Below are positions 29,331 to 39,830 of a DNA stretch of 64,000 nucleotides, in pieces. The stretch is taken from positions 1-64,000 of the forward strand of contig JAFZWY010000011.1 in the NCBI GenBank assembly GCA_017617125.1, written 5' to 3'. The position numbers and the translations under genes were made by a program. Source of the stretch: Bacteroidales bacterium (GTDB taxonomy: Bacteria; Bacteroidota; Bacteroidia; Bacteroidales; ML635J-15). The first letter of the stretch is position 1. Each line of letters starts with the position of its first letter. The notes beneath the pieces are model-generated. The model was not told where the DNA came from. It saw only the letters and a program-made list of their open reading frames with translations, and did not search any database.

Positions 29331-32300
29331 TTATTCAAGATTAATTTTCAAGCACAAACCTCTCAATTCATGCAACAACACATTCAATGATTCGGGGATT
29401 CCCGGTACAGGCATCTGTTCGCCCTTAACGATGCTCTCGTAGGTCTTAGCTCTACCGACAACATCATCGGACTTAACAGTAAGTATTTCCTGAAGTACGT
29501 TTGCTGCACCGAATGCCTCGAGAGCCCAGACTTCCATTTCACCGAAACGCTGACCACCGAACTGAGCCTTACCGCCCAATGGCTGCTGAGTGATGAGTGA
29601 GTATGGACCGATTGAACGGGCATGCATCTTGTCCTCGACCATGTGACCGAGTTTCAGCATGTAGATGACACCAACTGTTGCCGGCTGGTCGAACTTACGG
29701 CCAGTACCGCCGTCGTACAACCAAGTCTTTCCGTAACGTGGAACGCCTGCCTTGTCGGTGTATTCGCTGATCTGTTCGAGGCTTGCACCGTCGAAGATAG
29801 GAGTTGCGAACTTGCATCCGAGAACCTTACCTGCCCAACCGAGAACGGTTTCGTAGATCTGTCCGAGGTTCATACGTGAAGGCACGCCCAACGGGTTAAG
29901 AACAATGTCGACTGGAGTACCATCGTCGAGGAAAGGCATATCTTCCTGACGAACGATACGAGCAAGGATACCCTTGTTACCGTGACGACCTGCGAGCTTA
30001 TCGCCCACTCTGATGACACGCTTGCTTGCAAGGTAAACCTTTGCCAGCTGCATGATACCAGATGGAAGTTCATCACCTATTGTAATGTCGAGTTTTTCGC
30101 GTCTGTACTTACCAGTTATCTTCTTGTATTCAACCATGTAGTTGAACAAAATCTTTGCTATCTGGTCGTTGCGGTTCTTGTCGGTCGTCCACTTGTTGGG
30201 GTTGACATTGATGAAATCGACACCCTGCAACAACTTCTGGGTATACTTAACACCCTTCTGTATTACAACCTGGTCGAGATTGTCCTTTACACCCTGCGAA
30301 GTCTTGCCGTTAACAAGAACAAAGAGCTTGTCGATAAGAACACCCTTAAGCTTGTCGAGTTCCTTTCTTTCGACTTCTTCGATAGCTTCAACCAACATCT
30401 TATCGTTGGTCTTGGTCTTTCTGTCCTTAACGCTTCTCGAGAACAACTTCTTGTCGATAACGACACCGCTGGTAGAAGGAGAAGCCTTGAGGGATGCATC
30501 CTTTACATCGCCTGCCTTTTCTCCGAAGATAGCCCTGAGGAGCTTCTCTTCTGGTGAAGGATCGCTTTCGCCCTTAGGAGTAATCTTACCTATCATTATA
30601 TCGCCCGGCTTTACCCTAGCACCTACACGGATGATACCGTTTTCGTCGAGGTCCTTGGTAGCGGTTTCGCTAACGTTCGGGATATCGGAAGTGAGTTCCT
30701 CCATACCGCGCTTGGTTTCGCGAACTTCGAGCTGGTAGTCGGTAATATGGATAGATGTGAAGTAATCCTCGCGGACAACTCTTTCGTTGAGAACGATAGC
30801 GTCCTCGTAGTTGTAACCCTTCCAAGGCATGAAAGCAACCTTGAGGTTACGTCCGAGAGCAAGGTCACCGCCCTGGGTGCCATAACCTTCGGTAAGAATC
30901 ATACCCTTGGTAACCTTCTGTCCCTTTGTAACAACTGGACGAAGATTTACACAGGTATTCTGGTTTGTCTTCCTGAACTTAGGAATCTTATATTCGACAG
31001 AATCGCCGACAAAGCTTACAAATCTTTCTTCGTCGGTTCTATCGTACTTGATAATTATCTTTTCTGCATCAACGTATTCAACTACGCCCTTGCCTTCGGC
31101 TACGAGGAGAATTCTCGAATCCTTAGCAACCATGTGCTCGATACCGGTACCAACTATAGGAGCTTCGGGACGAAGCAGAGGAACTGCCTGACGCATCATG
31201 TTCGAACCCATCAAGGCACGGTTAGCATCGTCGTGCTCCAAGAAAGGAATCAACGAAGCTGCAATAGATGAAATCTGGTTAGGAGCAACGTCCATGAGCT
31301 GAACTTCTTCGGGAGTTACAACAACATAGTCGCCTTCCTTTCTTGCCTTAACCCTATTGCTCTGGAAGTTACCGCTATCGTCGACTTCGGCGTTAGCCTG
31401 AGCAACAACAAGACCAGTTTCCTGTTCAGCGCTCAAGTAAACAATATCGTCGAAACTTACTGCGTTGTTAGCAACCTTTCTGTATGGGGTTTCGATGAAA
31501 CCGAGGTTGTTGATCTTTGCATATACGCAGAGCGACGAGATAAGACCGATGTTTGGACCTTCAGGAGTTTCGATCGGGCACAAACGGCCGTAGTGGGTGT
31601 AGTGAACGTCACGAACCTCGAAACCTGCTCTTTCGCGCGACAGACCGCCAGGACCCAAAGCTGACAGACGACGCTTGTGAGTCATTTCTGCCAACGGGTT
31701 GATCTGGTCCATGAACTGCGACAACTGGTTAGTTCCGAAGAATGAATTTATCACTGAAGACAAGATCTTCGAGTTGATAAGGTCCATTGGGTGGAAAACT
31801 TCGTTGTCTCTTACGTTCATTCTTTCTCTGATGGTACGAGCCATACGAGCGAGACCAACGTTGAACTGGTTAGCGAGCTGTTCGCCAACGGTTCTAACTC
31901 TACGGTTGCTCAAGTGGTCGATATCGTCCACATCAGCTTTTGAATTGATAAGCTCGATCAAATACTTAATAATAGCGATGATGTCTTCCTTTGTAAGAAC
32001 ACGTGTAGTGTCGGGAACATCAAGAGCGAGCTTCTGGTTGATTCTGTATCTACCAACATCGCCGAGGTCGTATCTCTTGTCGGAGAAGAACAGCTTGTCG
32101 ATGACGTCGCGTGCTGTTGCCTCGTCGGGCGGTTCAGCATTTCTAAGCTGGCGGTAGATATAGAACACAGCTTCCTTTTCGGAGTTGCAGGTATCTTTCT
32201 GCAAAGTGTTGTAAATGATTGCATAGTCGGAAATCTTCTGGTTTTCCTTGTGGAGAAGGATGGTCTTAACTCCCGATTCTACAATCATGTCGATATGTTC

Positions 32301-33134
32301 ATTTTCGATTACGGTTTCGCGGTCGAGGATGATTTCGTTTCTTTCGAGTGATACTACTTCAGCGGTATCTTCGTCAACGAAATCTTCGATCCAAGTCTTA
32401 AGCACTCTTGCTGCAAGACGGCGACCGACAACCTTCTTCAAAGCTGTCTTCGAAACCTTAATTTCGTCTGCCAAATCAAAGATTTCAAGTATGTCCTTAT
32501 CGTTTTCGAAACCGATAGCTCTAAGCAAAGTGGTTACGGGCAACTTTTTCTTACGGTCGATATAAGCATACATTACAGTATTTATATCGGTAGCAAATTC
32601 TATCCATGCGCCCTTGAACGGGATAACACGTGCTGAATACAATTTAGTACCGTTAGTATGCATTGACTGGCTGAAGAAAACGCCAGGAGACCTATGCAAC
32701 TGTGAAACAACAACTCTTTCGGCGCCATTTATCACAAATGTGCCACTAGGTGTCATGTATGGGATAGTACCCAACCATACATCCTGAATTGAATCTTCGA
32801 AGTCCTCATGTTCCTCGTCGCTGCAAGTCAGCCTAAGCTTAGCCTTCAGGGGAACGCAATAAGTAAGGCCCCTGTCGATGCATTGTTCGATGCTATATCT
32901 CGGAGGATCGAGAGTATAGTCGAGGAATTGCAATTCGAAATTATTTCTAGTATCGGTTATAGGGAAGTTCTCAGCGAATACCTGATATAAACCTTCCGAC
33001 TTTCTTTGTTCAGCCGTTGAATCGAGCTGAACGAATTCTTTAAACGATTTTATTTGAATTTCCAAGAAATCCGGATATTCCAGCTGATTTCTTGTTGTTG
33101 AAAAATTGATTCTTTGATTTGTATTAACAGCCAT
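29331..33134 (-). CDS. rpoB: DNA-directed RNA polymerase subunit beta
   Basis: Second catalytic subunit of RNA polymerase, 1267 aa, full length. The rifampicin-pocket region reads [20 protein letters not shown] ... [20 protein letters not shown], and the C-terminus carries the conserved [19 protein letters not shown] segment that contacts beta'. Its pocket residues look wild type (Q, D, H, R and S positions present). It follows rplL after a gap of about 90 nt that contains a strong hairpin. Confidence 0.98.
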   Translation of the reverse strand: MAVNTNQRINFSTTRNQLEYPDFLEIQIKSFKEFVQLDSTAEQRKSEGLYQVFAENFPITDTRNNFELQFLDYTLDPPRYSIEQCIDRGLTYCVPLKAKLRLTCSDEEHEDFEDSIQDVWLGTIPYMTPSGTFVINGAERVVVSQLHRSPGVFFSQSMHTNGTKLYSARVIPFKGAWIEFATDINTVMYAYIDRKKKLPVTTLLRAIGFENDKDILEIFDLADEIKVSKTALKKVVGRRLAARVLKTWIEDFVDEDTAEVVSLERNEIILDRETVIENEHIDMIVESGVKTILLHKENQKISDYAIIYNTLQKDTCNSEKEAVFYIYRQLRNAEPPDEATARDVIDKLFFSDKRYDLGDVGRYRINQKLALDVPDTTRVLTKEDIIAIIKYLIELINSKADVDDIDHLSNRRVRTVGEQLANQFNVGLARMARTIRERMNVRDNEVFHPMDLINSKILSSVINSFFGTNQLSQFMDQINPLAEMTHKRRLSALGPGGLSRERAGFEVRDVHYTHYGRLCPIETPEGPNIGLISSLCVYAKINNLGFIETPYRKVANNAVSFDDIVYLSAEQETGLVVAQANAEVDDSGNFQSNRVKARKEGDYVVVTPEEVQLMDVAPNQISSIAASLIPFLEHDDANRALMGSNMMRQAVPLLRPEAPIVGTGIEHMVAKDSRILLVAEGKGVVEYVDAEKIIIKYDRTDEERFVSFVGDSVEYKIPKFRKTNQNTCVNLRPVVTKGQKVTKGMILTEGYGTQGGDLALGRNLKVAFMPWKGYNYEDAIVLNERVVREDYFTSIHITDYQLEVRETKRGMEELTSDIPNVSETATKDLDENGIIRVGARVKPGDIMIGKITPKGESDPSPEEKLLRAIFGEKAGDVKDASLKASPSTSGVVIDKKLFSRSVKDRKTKTNDKMLVEAIEEVERKELDKLKGVLIDKLFVLVNGKTSQGVKDNLDQVVIQKGVKYTQKLLQGVDFINVNPNKWTTDKNRNDQIAKILFNYMVEYKKITGKYRREKLDITIGDELPSGIMQLAKVYLASKRVIRVGDKLAGRHGNKGILARIVRQEDMPFLDDGTPVDIVLNPLGVPSRMNLGQIYETVLGWAGKVLGCKFATPIFDGASLEQISEYTDKAGVPRYGKTWLYDGGTGRKFDQPATVGVIYMLKLGHMVEDKMHARSIGPYSLITQQPLGGKAQFGGQRFGEMEVWALEAFGAANVLQEILTVKSDDVVGRAKTYESIVKGEQMPVPGIPESLNVLLHELRGLCLKINLE

Positions 33135-33170
33135 TGTCGCAATTTTTTAAAAATGAACTTAAACCAACAA

Positions 33171-33202
33171 AGGTTTAGACCCCCCGAGGGGGCTCTAAAC
33201 CT
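33171..33202 (-). promoter_or_regulatory. rplL-rpoB intergenic attenuator-like hairpin
   Basis: On the minus strand AGGTTTAGA and TCTAAACCT form a perfect 9-bp outer stem, continued inward by a C5/G5 stem with one G-G mismatch. It is followed by TTTGTTGGTTT, not a pure T tract. The position between L7/L12 and beta matches the partial terminator/processing site known in enterobacteria. A role in lowering rpoBC expression relative to ribosomal proteins is inference. Confidence 0.65.
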
Positions 33203-33225
33203 ATAAATTATGCAACAAAAGTCGT

Positions 33226-33603
33226 TTATTTAAGTTCAACTTCTGCTCCAACTTCTTCCAACTGCTTCTTCAAAGATTCTGCTTCGTCCTTAGCAACACC
33301 TTCTTTTACAGGCTTTGGAGCTGCGTCAACTAAATCCTTAGCTTCCTTCAATCCGAGGCCAGTCAAAGTCTTAACAACCTTAACAACGTCCAACTTCTTA
33401 GGACCAGCTGCCTTGAGGATTACGTCAAATTCGGTCTTTTCTGCTGCTGCTTCTGCTGCGCCACCTGCTGCTGGAGCTGCTACTACTGCTGCTGCTGCTG
33501 CGGGTTCAATACCGTATTCTTCCTTCAAAATATTTGCTAATTCATTTACGTCTTTAACAGTAAGATTAACTAATTCTTCTGCCAATTTCTTAAGATCTGC
33601 CAT
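33226..33603 (-). CDS. rplL: 50S ribosomal protein bL12 (L7/L12)
   Basis: Stalk protein of the large subunit that recruits translational GTPases, 125 aa. It has the N-terminal dimerisation part ([20 protein letters not shown]), an alanine-rich hinge ([15 protein letters not shown]) and the C-terminal factor-binding domain with [20 protein letters not shown]. It lies 37 nt after rplJ, as usual for this operon. Confidence 0.98.
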   Translation of the reverse strand: MADLKKLAEELVNLTVKDVNELANILKEEYGIEPAAAAAVVAAPAAGGAAEAAAEKTEFDVILKAAGPKKLDVVKVVKTLTGLGLKEAKDLVDAAPKPVKEGVAKDEAESLKKQLEEVGAEVELK

Positions 33604-33640
33604 TTTTATTAAATTTTAACTTTTTAACTTTAATTCTTTT

Positions 33641-34159
33641 TTATTCTCTCTCTGATAAGGTTTTTACTAAACCTCCTAATAAATTCTTGCCTGACTCTAG
33701 TTGTCCCAATACGGTCTTCATCGGCGACTGCAACAATAATATAACATCACCAAGAAGTTCTTCCTTAGACTTGAGACTTGCTAATGCCTCAAGGTTGGAC
33801 TGTCCGACATAAATCGATTCCTCTGCGTATGCACCCTTGAAAAGAGGCTTGTCGCTCTTCTGGTTCAATTCCTTTATAAGCTTTGCAGGCACATTAGCTG
33901 TGTTGCAGAACATTACTGCGGAATTTTCAACCAATACGGGATACAATTCTTCGTAACCGTTGCCGATACGTTCCAATGCTTTTCTAAAAAAGGTATTCTT
34001 AACAACAATCAGTTCAATGTCTTTCTCGAAGCATTTCTTTCTAAGCAAATAAGTCTGCTTAGCGTTCAATCCTGAAATGTCGGCTACGTAGAAGTGATTG
34101 TACTGTTCTACTGCTGACTTCAGGCTCTCGATAAGAGCATTCTTGTCTTCTCGTTTCAT
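33641..34159 (-). CDS. rplJ: 50S ribosomal protein uL10
   Basis: Base of the ribosomal stalk, anchoring L7/L12 dimers; 172 aa. The N-terminal part shows YNHFYVADISGLNAKQTYLL and the KNTFFRKAL rRNA-binding segment, and the C-terminal helix binds L12. It follows rplA after 12 nt. In other bacteria the L10-L12 complex represses its own mRNA; no leader for that was assigned here. Confidence 0.97.
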   Translation of the reverse strand: MKREDKNALIESLKSAVEQYNHFYVADISGLNAKQTYLLRKKCFEKDIELIVVKNTFFRKALERIGNGYEELYPVLVENSAVMFCNTANVPAKLIKELNQKSDKPLFKGAYAEESIYVGQSNLEALASLKSKEELLGDVILLLQSPMKTVLGQLESGKNLLGGLVKTLSERE

Positions 34160-34171
34160 ACTCGTGTGTTA

Positions 34172-34864
34172 CTAATTAATTGTTTTTGTATCGATTTCTA
34201 TTCCAGGACTCATAGTGCTAGAAAGGTAAACGCTCTTTACGTAAGTTCCCTTAGCTGCAGCTGGCTTCAACTTGATGATAGTCTGGAGCAATTCGTTTGC
34301 ATTTTCGGCAATCTTGTTGGCTTCGAACGAAACCTTACCGATACCAGCGTGAATAATACCAAACTTGTCAACCTTGAAGTCGATTTTACCCTTCTTAACA
34401 TCTTCTACTGCCTTGCCAACTTCCATAGTAACGGTTCCGGTCTTTGGGTTTGGCATCAAGCCTCTAGGACCTAATATTCTACCCAACTTACCTATCTTAG
34501 CCATTACCATTGGCATAGTGATGATGATGTCAACATCGGTCCAACCGCCCTGGATCTTCTCGATATAGTCATCCAAACCTACATAGTCGGCACCAGCATT
34601 CTTAGCTTCCTGTTCCTTGTCGGGAGTACACAATACCAACACGCGAACCTGCTTACCGGTTCCGTGAGGCAAAGTGGTGATACCCCTTACCATCTGGTTG
34701 GCCTTACGAGGGTCAACGCCAAGGCGAACATCCAAGTCAACAGATGCATCGAACTTTGTGTAAGTTATTTCCTTTACCAATTTAGCAGCTTCCTGAAGAT
34801 CGTACTTCTTGCCATTTTCTATTTTAGACAAAGCAACTTTTCTTTTCTTACTAATTTTTGTCAT
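34172..34864 (-). CDS. rplA: 50S ribosomal protein uL1
   Basis: L1-stalk protein that helps release deacylated tRNA, 230 aa. Recognisable segments are [32 protein letters not shown] and the C-terminal [15 protein letters not shown]. It begins 17 nt after rplK. Complete, with no oddities. Confidence 0.97.
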   Translation of the reverse strand: MTKISKKRKVALSKIENGKKYDLQEAAKLVKEITYTKFDASVDLDVRLGVDPRKANQMVRGITTLPHGTGKQVRVLVLCTPDKEQEAKNAGADYVGLDDYIEKIQGGWTDVDIIITMPMVMAKIGKLGRILGPRGLMPNPKTGTVTMEVGKAVEDVKKGKIDFKVDKFGIIHAGIGKVSFEANKIAENANELLQTIIKLKPAAAKGTYVKSVYLSSTMSPGIEIDTKTIN

Positions 34865-34881
34865 TTCAAAAAGTACTTAAA

Positions 34882-35331
34882 TTATTTCTTAATTGGAGAG
34901 TCGCCCTTAACTGCGATTCCCATACTTCTAGCTGTTCCTGCAACCATGCTCATTGCCGAGTCGATTGTGAAAGCGTTCATATCAACCATCTTACCTTCGG
35001 CTATGGTCTTTACCTGATCCCAGGTAACCGAGCCGACCTTAGAACGGTTAGGTTCAGACGAACCCTTCTTTACCTTCGCAACTTCCATCAGCTGTACTGC
35101 AACCGGCGGGGTCTTTACTACGAAGTCGAAAGACTTGTCACTATAATAAGTGATGACAACAGGCAATACCTTACCTGCGGTCTGAGGAGTCTGGGTTCTG
35201 CCGTTGAACTGCTTGCAGAACTCCATGATGTTCAAACCTTTCGAACCTAAAGCTGGACCTACCGGAGGAGCGGGATTTGCAGCTCCACCTTTAATTTGCA
35301 GTTTAATAAAACCGCCAATTTGTTTTGCCAT
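34882..35331 (-). CDS. rplK: 50S ribosomal protein uL11
   Basis: Part of the GTPase-associated centre; 149 aa, a few residues longer than typical. The N-terminus has the proline-rich [20 protein letters not shown] motif and the C-terminal rRNA-binding domain includes [18 protein letters not shown]. It follows nusG after 25 nt in the standard order. Confidence 0.97.
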   Translation of the reverse strand: MAKQIGGFIKLQIKGGAANPAPPVGPALGSKGLNIMEFCKQFNGRTQTPQTAGKVLPVVITYYSDKSFDFVVKTPPVAVQLMEVAKVKKGSSEPNRSKVGSVTWDQVKTIAEGKMVDMNAFTIDSAMSMVAGTARSMGIAVKGDSPIKK

Positions 35332-35356
35332 AACTTTTTACCGTTATTAACTAAGA

Positions 35357-35902
35357 TTACTCTTTTTCGACTTGCATGAATCGAAGTTCGATTGGGGTCT
35401 TTCTACCGAAGATGGTAACCATAACCTTCAATTTCTTCCTCTCATCATACACTTCTTCAATTACACCACTGAAACCATTGAACGGTCCGTCGGTAACCTT
35501 GACGGCTTCGCCAACGAAGAACGGCACGGTGACCTCGTCGGCATTTTCCGACAATTCGTCAACCTTGCCAAGAATTCTTGCAGCTTCGTCGTTTCTCAAG
35601 GGCACTGCCTTTCCATCCTTGGTTCCAAGAAAACCTATCACGCCCGATACATTCTTTATCACATGTTCGACCTCACCATCGAGGGCAGCATAGATAAGGA
35701 TATAGCCAGGGAAGAAATTTCTTTCCTTGTGAACAGGCTTTCCATTTCTAACTTGATAAACTTTTTCAGTTGGAATTAGTACCTGCGGAACTTGCTCGGT
35801 GAGGTTACGGTGCTGGATTTCACTTTCGAGATATTCCTTCACCTTTTTTTCCTTACCGCTCAATGCGCGTACCACATACCATTTCTTAGAAACTTCTGTC
35901 AT
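35357..35902 (-). CDS. nusG: Transcription termination/antitermination factor NusG
   Basis: Binds RNA polymerase and couples transcription to translation or Rho; 181 aa. The NGN domain begins KKWYVVRALSGKEKKVKEYL and includes NFFPGYILI. The C-terminal KOW domain has VKVTDGPFNGFSGVIEEV and MVTIFGRKTPIELRF. It lies 23 nt after secE. This is the housekeeping copy by context. Confidence 0.97.
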   Translation of the reverse strand: MTEVSKKWYVVRALSGKEKKVKEYLESEIQHRNLTEQVPQVLIPTEKVYQVRNGKPVHKERNFFPGYILIYAALDGEVEHVIKNVSGVIGFLGTKDGKAVPLRNDEAARILGKVDELSENADEVTVPFFVGEAVKVTDGPFNGFSGVIEEVYDERKKLKVMVTIFGRKTPIELRFMQVEKE

Positions 35903-35925
35903 AACTCCAAACTAAAAAAACTGGT

Positions 35926-36120
35926 TTAATAAAATAACCCGTAAACCCATTCCAACAGACCTTTGAATGCAAAGTCCATTACGAAGATTACGAGGGCAAA
36001 TATTAAGGAAGCAACCATTACCACTATTGCACTACTTTGAAGTTCTGACCACTTCGGCCAGGTAACTTTCCTTACCAGCTCATCGTAAACGCTGGCAAAA
36101 TATGCTTTTATCTTCTTCAT
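35926..36120 (-). CDS. secE: Preprotein translocase subunit SecE
   Basis: 64-aa single-span SecE that stabilises SecY in the Sec channel. It shows the amphipathic VYDELVRKVTWPKWSELQSS segment followed by one membrane helix (VVMVASLIFALVIFVMDFAF). The gene lies between tRNA-Trp and nusG, its usual place. Confidence 0.96.
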   Translation of the reverse strand: MKKIKAYFASVYDELVRKVTWPKWSELQSSAIVVMVASLIFALVIFVMDFAFKGLLEWVYGLFY

Positions 36121-36143
36121 TATAGCGAAAATTCTTTATCTTG

Positions 36144-36216
36144 CACGGGTAGAGAGGCTCGAACTCCCGACACCTAGTTTTGGAGACTAGTGCTCTACCA
36201 ACTGAGCTACACCCGT
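36144..36216 (-). tRNA. tRNA-Trp (CCA)
   Basis: Cloverleaf on the minus strand: acceptor ACGGGTG/TACCCGT, D-arm AGCTCAGTTGGTAGAGC, anticodon stem-loop CTAGT-CTCCAAA-ACTAG with anticodon CCA, and T-arm GGGAGTTCGAGCCTC region. It lies between tuf and secE as in many bacteria. Confidence 0.96.
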
Positions 36217-36263
36217 AAAAAAGTGACGGGAATACTCCCATCACTTTATAATAATTACTTTAA

Positions 36264-37451
36264 TTATTCAACGATTTCGGTAATCTGACCAGCACCAACT
36301 GTTCTACCACCTTCGCGGATTGCGAAACGGAGACCAACGTTCAATGCTACCGGGTAGATCAAAGTTACGTCGATAGTAACGTTATCACCTGGCATTACCA
36401 TTTCGGTTCCTTCTGGAAGAGCGATTTCACCAGTGATATCCAAAGTTCTCAAGAAGAACTGAGGACGGTAGTGGTTCTGGAATGGAGTGTGACGTCCACC
36501 TTCTTCCTTAGTCAGAACGTAAACTTCTGCCTTGAAGTGAGTGTGAGGATGGATTGAACCAGGAGCTGCGATAACCTGACCTCTCTTAACTTCGTCCTTG
36601 TCGATACCGCGGAGCAACAAACCTACGTTGTCACCAGCTTCACCTTCGTCCAAAATCTTACGGAACATTTCAACACCAGTAACTGTAGTGTCCTTGAATT
36701 CGTCGCTCAAACCAACGATCTGAACCTTATCGCCAGTGTGGATAACACCAGTTTCGATACGGCCGGTAGCAACAGTACCACGACCAGTGATTGAGAATAC
36801 GTCTTCAACAGGCATCAAGAACGGCTTTTCGTTTTCACGCTTTGGCAATGGAATCCAAGTGTCAACAGCAGCCATAAGTTCTTCAACCTTAGCTTCCCAC
36901 TGAGGTTCGCCATTCAATGCACCAAGTGCAGAACCGCGGATAACCGGAGTGTTGTCACCGTCGAAATCATATTTAGTGAGGAGGTCACGAACTTCCATTT
37001 CTACGAGGTCGAGCAATTCTGGATCGTCAACCATATCGCACTTATTGAGGAAAACAACCATCTTAGGTACGTTAACCTGCTTAGCGAGAAGTACGTGTTC
37101 GTTTGTCTGTGGCATAGGACCGTCAGTTGCAGCAACTACCAAGATAGCACCATCCATCTGAGCAGCACCAGTAACCATGTTCTTTACATAGTCGGCGTGA
37201 CCTGGGCAGTCAACGTGTGCATAGTGGCGGGTTTCAGTCTGGTATTCAACGTGAGCAGTGTTGATGGTTATACCTCTTTCCTTTTCTTCTGGAGCGTTGT
37301 CGATAGCGTCAAAATCCTTTACTTCCGACAAGCCTTTCTTTGCCAACACCATAGTGATAGCAGATGTTAATGTGGTCTTACCGTGGTCAACGTGTCCGAT
37401 TGTACCGATGTTGACGTGCGGTTTCGTTCTTTCAAATTTCTCTTTAGCCAT
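36264..37451 (-). CDS. tuf: Elongation factor Tu
   Basis: GTPase that delivers aminoacyl-tRNA to the ribosome; 395 aa, full length. G1 motif GHVDHGKTT (about 18-26), switch regions [25 protein letters not shown] and the NKCD specificity motif are intact. It is embedded in the tRNA cluster, with tRNA-Thr(GGT) upstream and tRNA-Trp downstream, and is probably transcribed from the promoter at 37914-37944. Confidence 0.98.
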   Translation of the reverse strand: MAKEKFERTKPHVNIGTIGHVDHGKTTLTSAITMVLAKKGLSEVKDFDAIDNAPEEKERGITINTAHVEYQTETRHYAHVDCPGHADYVKNMVTGAAQMDGAILVVAATDGPMPQTNEHVLLAKQVNVPKMVVFLNKCDMVDDPELLDLVEMEVRDLLTKYDFDGDNTPVIRGSALGALNGEPQWEAKVEELMAAVDTWIPLPKRENEKPFLMPVEDVFSITGRGTVATGRIETGVIHTGDKVQIVGLSDEFKDTTVTGVEMFRKILDEGEAGDNVGLLLRGIDKDEVKRGQVIAAPGSIHPHTHFKAEVYVLTKEEGGRHTPFQNHYRPQFFLRTLDITGEIALPEGTEMVMPGDNVTIDVTLIYPVALNVGLRFAIREGGRTVGAGQITEIVE

Positions 37452-37522
37452 GACTTCAAATTTATTTAATGATCAATACTTAAATTATTTCCTTTACCTA
37501 TTAATATATATACAAAAAAAAG

Positions 37523-37594
<72 letters not shown>

Positions 37595-37599
37595 TTATT

Positions 37600-37673
<74 letters not shown>

Positions 37674-37688
37674 GCATCGTCCTTGTAG

Positions 37689-37771
37689 TGGGGAGAGAAG
37701 GATTCGAACCTCCGAAGTCTTACGACAACAGATTTACAGTCTGCTCCAGTTGGCCACTTTGGTATCTCCCC
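37689..37771 (-). tRNA. tRNA-Tyr (GTA)
   Basis: Minus strand, 83 nt with the long variable arm expected of class II bacterial tRNA-Tyr: acceptor GGGGAGA/TCTCCCC, anticodon loop CTGTAAA with anticodon GTA, T-loop GGAGGTTCGAATCCTT. Confidence 0.95.
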
Positions 37772-37784
37772 TAACCATTTTTTG

Positions 37785-37857
37785 AGCCGATGAACGGATT
37801 CGAACCGCCGACCGGCTGATTACAAATCAGCTGCTCTACCAGCTGAGCTACATCGGC
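37785..37857 (-). tRNA. tRNA-Thr (TGT)
   Basis: Minus strand: acceptor GCCGATG/CATCGGC, anticodon arm GCTGA-TTTGTAA-TCAGC with anticodon TGT, T-loop GGCGGTTCGAATCCGT. First RNA of the tRNA-tuf-rpoBC transcription block. Confidence 0.95.
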
Positions 37858-37858
37858 T

Positions 37859-37935
37859 AAAAAATAATCATCAACACTTTTAAAGATCGTTTTTACTCCC
37901 TCGAAAGGGACTGCAAATATAGATGATTATTTTTT
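37859..37935. repeat. 14-bp inverted repeat bracketing the tRNA/tuf promoter core
   Basis: AAAAAATAATCATC (37859-37872) and its exact complement GATGATTATTTTTT (37922-37935). One arm occupies the -33/-7 spacer of the promoter; the other abuts the 5' end of tRNA-Thr(TGT). A short TCCCT/AGGGA hairpin (37897-37910) lies at the predicted transcript start. Confidence 0.6.
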
Positions 37936-37944
37936 ATCAACAAA
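37914..37944 (-). promoter_or_regulatory. Consensus promoter for the tRNA-tuf-rpl-rpo block
   Basis: On the minus strand TTTG (37944-37941), a 19-nt spacer, then TATATTTG (37921-37914) fit the Bacteroidota -33/-7 consensus exactly. It lies between the hpf stop and the first tRNA, so the tRNA/translation/RNAP genes can be driven independently of rpsU-xer-hpf. Confidence 0.85.
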
Positions 37945-37960
37945 ATTTTTTTTATATTTT

Positions 37961-38260
37961 TTAATCACGCTGTTTTTCCTTAGCCTTTACAAGCTGTTTT
38001 TTTAACGCATCTACCGATAAATCAACGGCTTCCTCAAAAGTTTTGCACTGACGTTTTGCGAACAAACCAGTCAATTTTGGCACGTCAAGGCTAACTTCTG
38101 CTATCTTATTTTCGTTAGTTTCCGACTTATCGAGGCGTAAAATTACTTCAGCGCTCAAAATATTGTCAGCCATCTGCGACAATTTACCAACTTTCTTATC
38201 AACATAATCCAATAATTTTTGGTCAGCGTCGAACTGAACCGACTGTACTTTTACGTTCAT
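37961..38260 (-). CDS. hpf: Ribosome hibernation promoting factor family protein
   Basis: 99-aa short-form HPF/RaiA-type protein that binds the 30S decoding region in stationary phase. The fold signature is visible: MNVKVQSVQFDADQKLLDYV, a central strand with LRLDKS, and the C-terminal basic helix FEEAVDLSVDALKKQLVKAK. It lacks the long-form dimerisation domain. It is 18 nt downstream of the Xer recombinase gene. Confidence 0.92.
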   Translation of the reverse strand: MNVKVQSVQFDADQKLLDYVDKKVGKLSQMADNILSAEVILRLDKSETNENKIAEVSLDVPKLTGLFAKRQCKTFEEAVDLSVDALKKQLVKAKEKQRD

Positions 38261-38278
38261 ATCTTTTCCCTTTCATTT

Positions 38279-39169
38279 TTATGCTCTTGGATGAGCTTGT
38301 TTATAAACTGTTTTTAATTTCTCGAATGTATTGTGCGTATATACCTGCGTCGCCGACAGGCTTGCATGTCCGAGCAACTCCTTTATGGAATTGAGATCGG
38401 CGCCGTTGTTGAGCATCTGTGTTGCAAATGTGTGGCGCAGAACGTGCGGACTCTTCTTGTCGATGCTTGTGACCTCGCCCAGGTAATGGGTAATCTTGCG
38501 GTAGACGAATTTGCTATACAATTTTTCGCCTTTGTCAGTTACAAGGAGCCATGCTTGAGAACTAATATCAAAGCCTTCCTGCTTTTTCGACTCGACATAT
38601 TCGTTATACCTATTAATAATATAGTCGTTCAACGGACAGATTCTTTCCTTGCTTCTTTTTCCGAAAACCTTTACCTGGCGTTCGGAAGGAACAAAGTCGA
38701 GATGCTTAAGGTTGATAAGTTCCGACAAACGCATGCCTGTTGCATAGAAAAGCTCCACCATAAACTCGTCGCGCTTGCCGGCAAAACCTTCGGGATAGAA
38801 CTCGTCGGTAGTCATTTTGTCCATGTCGGACTCGGCGACAAACTCTGGCAGTCGCTTACTAATTTTCTGACTTGTGATTTTTGCCAATGGATTATGGTCG
38901 ATTTTGCCGACCTTCTTGAGATATGTGACAAAAGCTTTCAAACTCGAAAGTTTGCGGTTGATACTCCGCGACGACAATCCGCCTTTTTTCAAGTCCATCA
39001 TCCAAGACCTGACGTTCTTGTCGGTAAAATACTCACTGACTGGAATATTGTTTGAGTTACCACAAATAAAATCACGAAACTGAAGTAAATCAGTTTCGTA
39101 AGATTTTACAGTGTGCTCCGAACTTCTACGTTCGAGCCTCAAATATTCCGTGAACATTTTTATTTCCAT
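38279..39169 (-). CDS. Tyrosine recombinase XerC/XerD family
   Basis: Site-specific recombinase, probably one of the chromosome-dimer-resolving Xer pair. I place the start at 39169 (MEIKMFTEYLRLERRSSEHT) because AGGAG lies 7 nt before it; the frame is open 8 codons further. It has an N-terminal SAM-like core-binding domain, and a catalytic domain with Arg147 (TGMRLSE), HVLRHTFATQML, LGHASLSATQVYTH and nucleophile Tyr277. Sandwiched between rpsU and hpf, it looks like a core gene and not the integrase of a mobile element. XerC versus XerD cannot be settled by eye. Confidence 0.9.
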   Translation of the reverse strand: MEIKMFTEYLRLERRSSEHTVKSYETDLLQFRDFICGNSNNIPVSEYFTDKNVRSWMMDLKKGGLSSRSINRKLSSLKAFVTYLKKVGKIDHNPLAKITSQKISKRLPEFVAESDMDKMTTDEFYPEGFAGKRDEFMVELFYATGMRLSELINLKHLDFVPSERQVKVFGKRSKERICPLNDYIINRYNEYVESKKQEGFDISSQAWLLVTDKGEKLYSKFVYRKITHYLGEVTSIDKKSPHVLRHTFATQMLNNGADLNSIKELLGHASLSATQVYTHNTFEKLKTVYKQAHPRA

Positions 39170-39226
39170 TTGACATCTCCTATGGAGAAGCAAATTTAAG
39201 AAATAAAAATGAAAACAAAAATATTT

Positions 39227-39424
39227 TTAATTATTTTCCTGCATGCTCTGCAATTTCTGTACGTAAATTGCATGGAGCTTCTGCTGGCGCTTAATAACAG
39301 ACTGCTTGTCAAACTGCTGACGTGCTCTTAATTCCTTTACAACACCAGTCTTTTCGAATTTTCTTTTGAATTTCTTCAAGGCTCTATCGATGTTTTCGCC
39401 TTCTTTTACAGGTACAATAATCAT
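39227..39424 (-). CDS. rpsU: 30S ribosomal protein bS21
   Basis: 65-aa basic protein of the small subunit (MIIVPVKEGENIDRALKKFK start, lysine/arginine-rich throughout). It is the first gene of rpsU-xer-hpf, with a consensus promoter immediately upstream (39474-39504). Confidence 0.95.
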   Translation of the reverse strand: MIIVPVKEGENIDRALKKFKRKFEKTGVVKELRARQQFDKQSVIKRQQKLHAIYVQKLQSMQENN

Positions 39425-39473
39425 TTTGTTATCTTTTTAATTTTTAATTTATGTTTCTTAAATTTTTGGACTG

Positions 39474-39504
39474 CAAAAGTACACATAAAATCAATACCGA
39501 CAAA
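39474..39504 (-). promoter_or_regulatory. Consensus promoter for rpsU-xer-hpf
   Basis: On the minus strand TTTG (39504-39501), 19-nt spacer, TACTTTTG (39481-39474): a perfect match to the Bacteroidota consensus. Predicted leader of about 45 nt to the rpsU start. Confidence 0.82.
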
Positions 39505-39638
39505 TTTTTTTGAACGATTTTGCAGATTTTTTATTTATTGTATTACAGCAAGTTACAAAAACTATGTTAATTTCTTCCGATTTGCAAATCGTAAATTGAT
39601 GTCGTTTTTGCCGTTTCGACGTTTCTAATTTCATATTG

Positions 39639-39658
39639 AGACGCAAGGTTTTGCGTCT
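39639..39658. repeat. Small inverted repeat AGACGCAA/TTGCGTCT
   Basis: Perfect 8-bp arms around GGTT. A very similar GACGCAA..TTGCGTC element is common in intergenic DNA of Bacteroidota, from memory. Function unknown. Confidence 0.6.
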
Positions 39659-39830
39659 GTACAATTGGCTGTTAGCCTTTTTGCCCAATAAAACATTCGT
39701 AAATCGAAAAGGATGCAGATACCCGAAGTGGTCATCCCGAATAGTCATCCTGAACCGCCCCCTGAGCTTCGCTTGCTGAGCTTGTCGAGGTATCGAAGGG
39801 CAGGATCTGAAAAAAAAGAATAATATTCGT

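Noticed and set aside
38279-39169. Tyrosine recombinase as integrase of a mobile element
   Set aside because: Located in the conserved rpsU-xer-hpf block with core-gene composition and no attachment-site repeats near the tRNAs.
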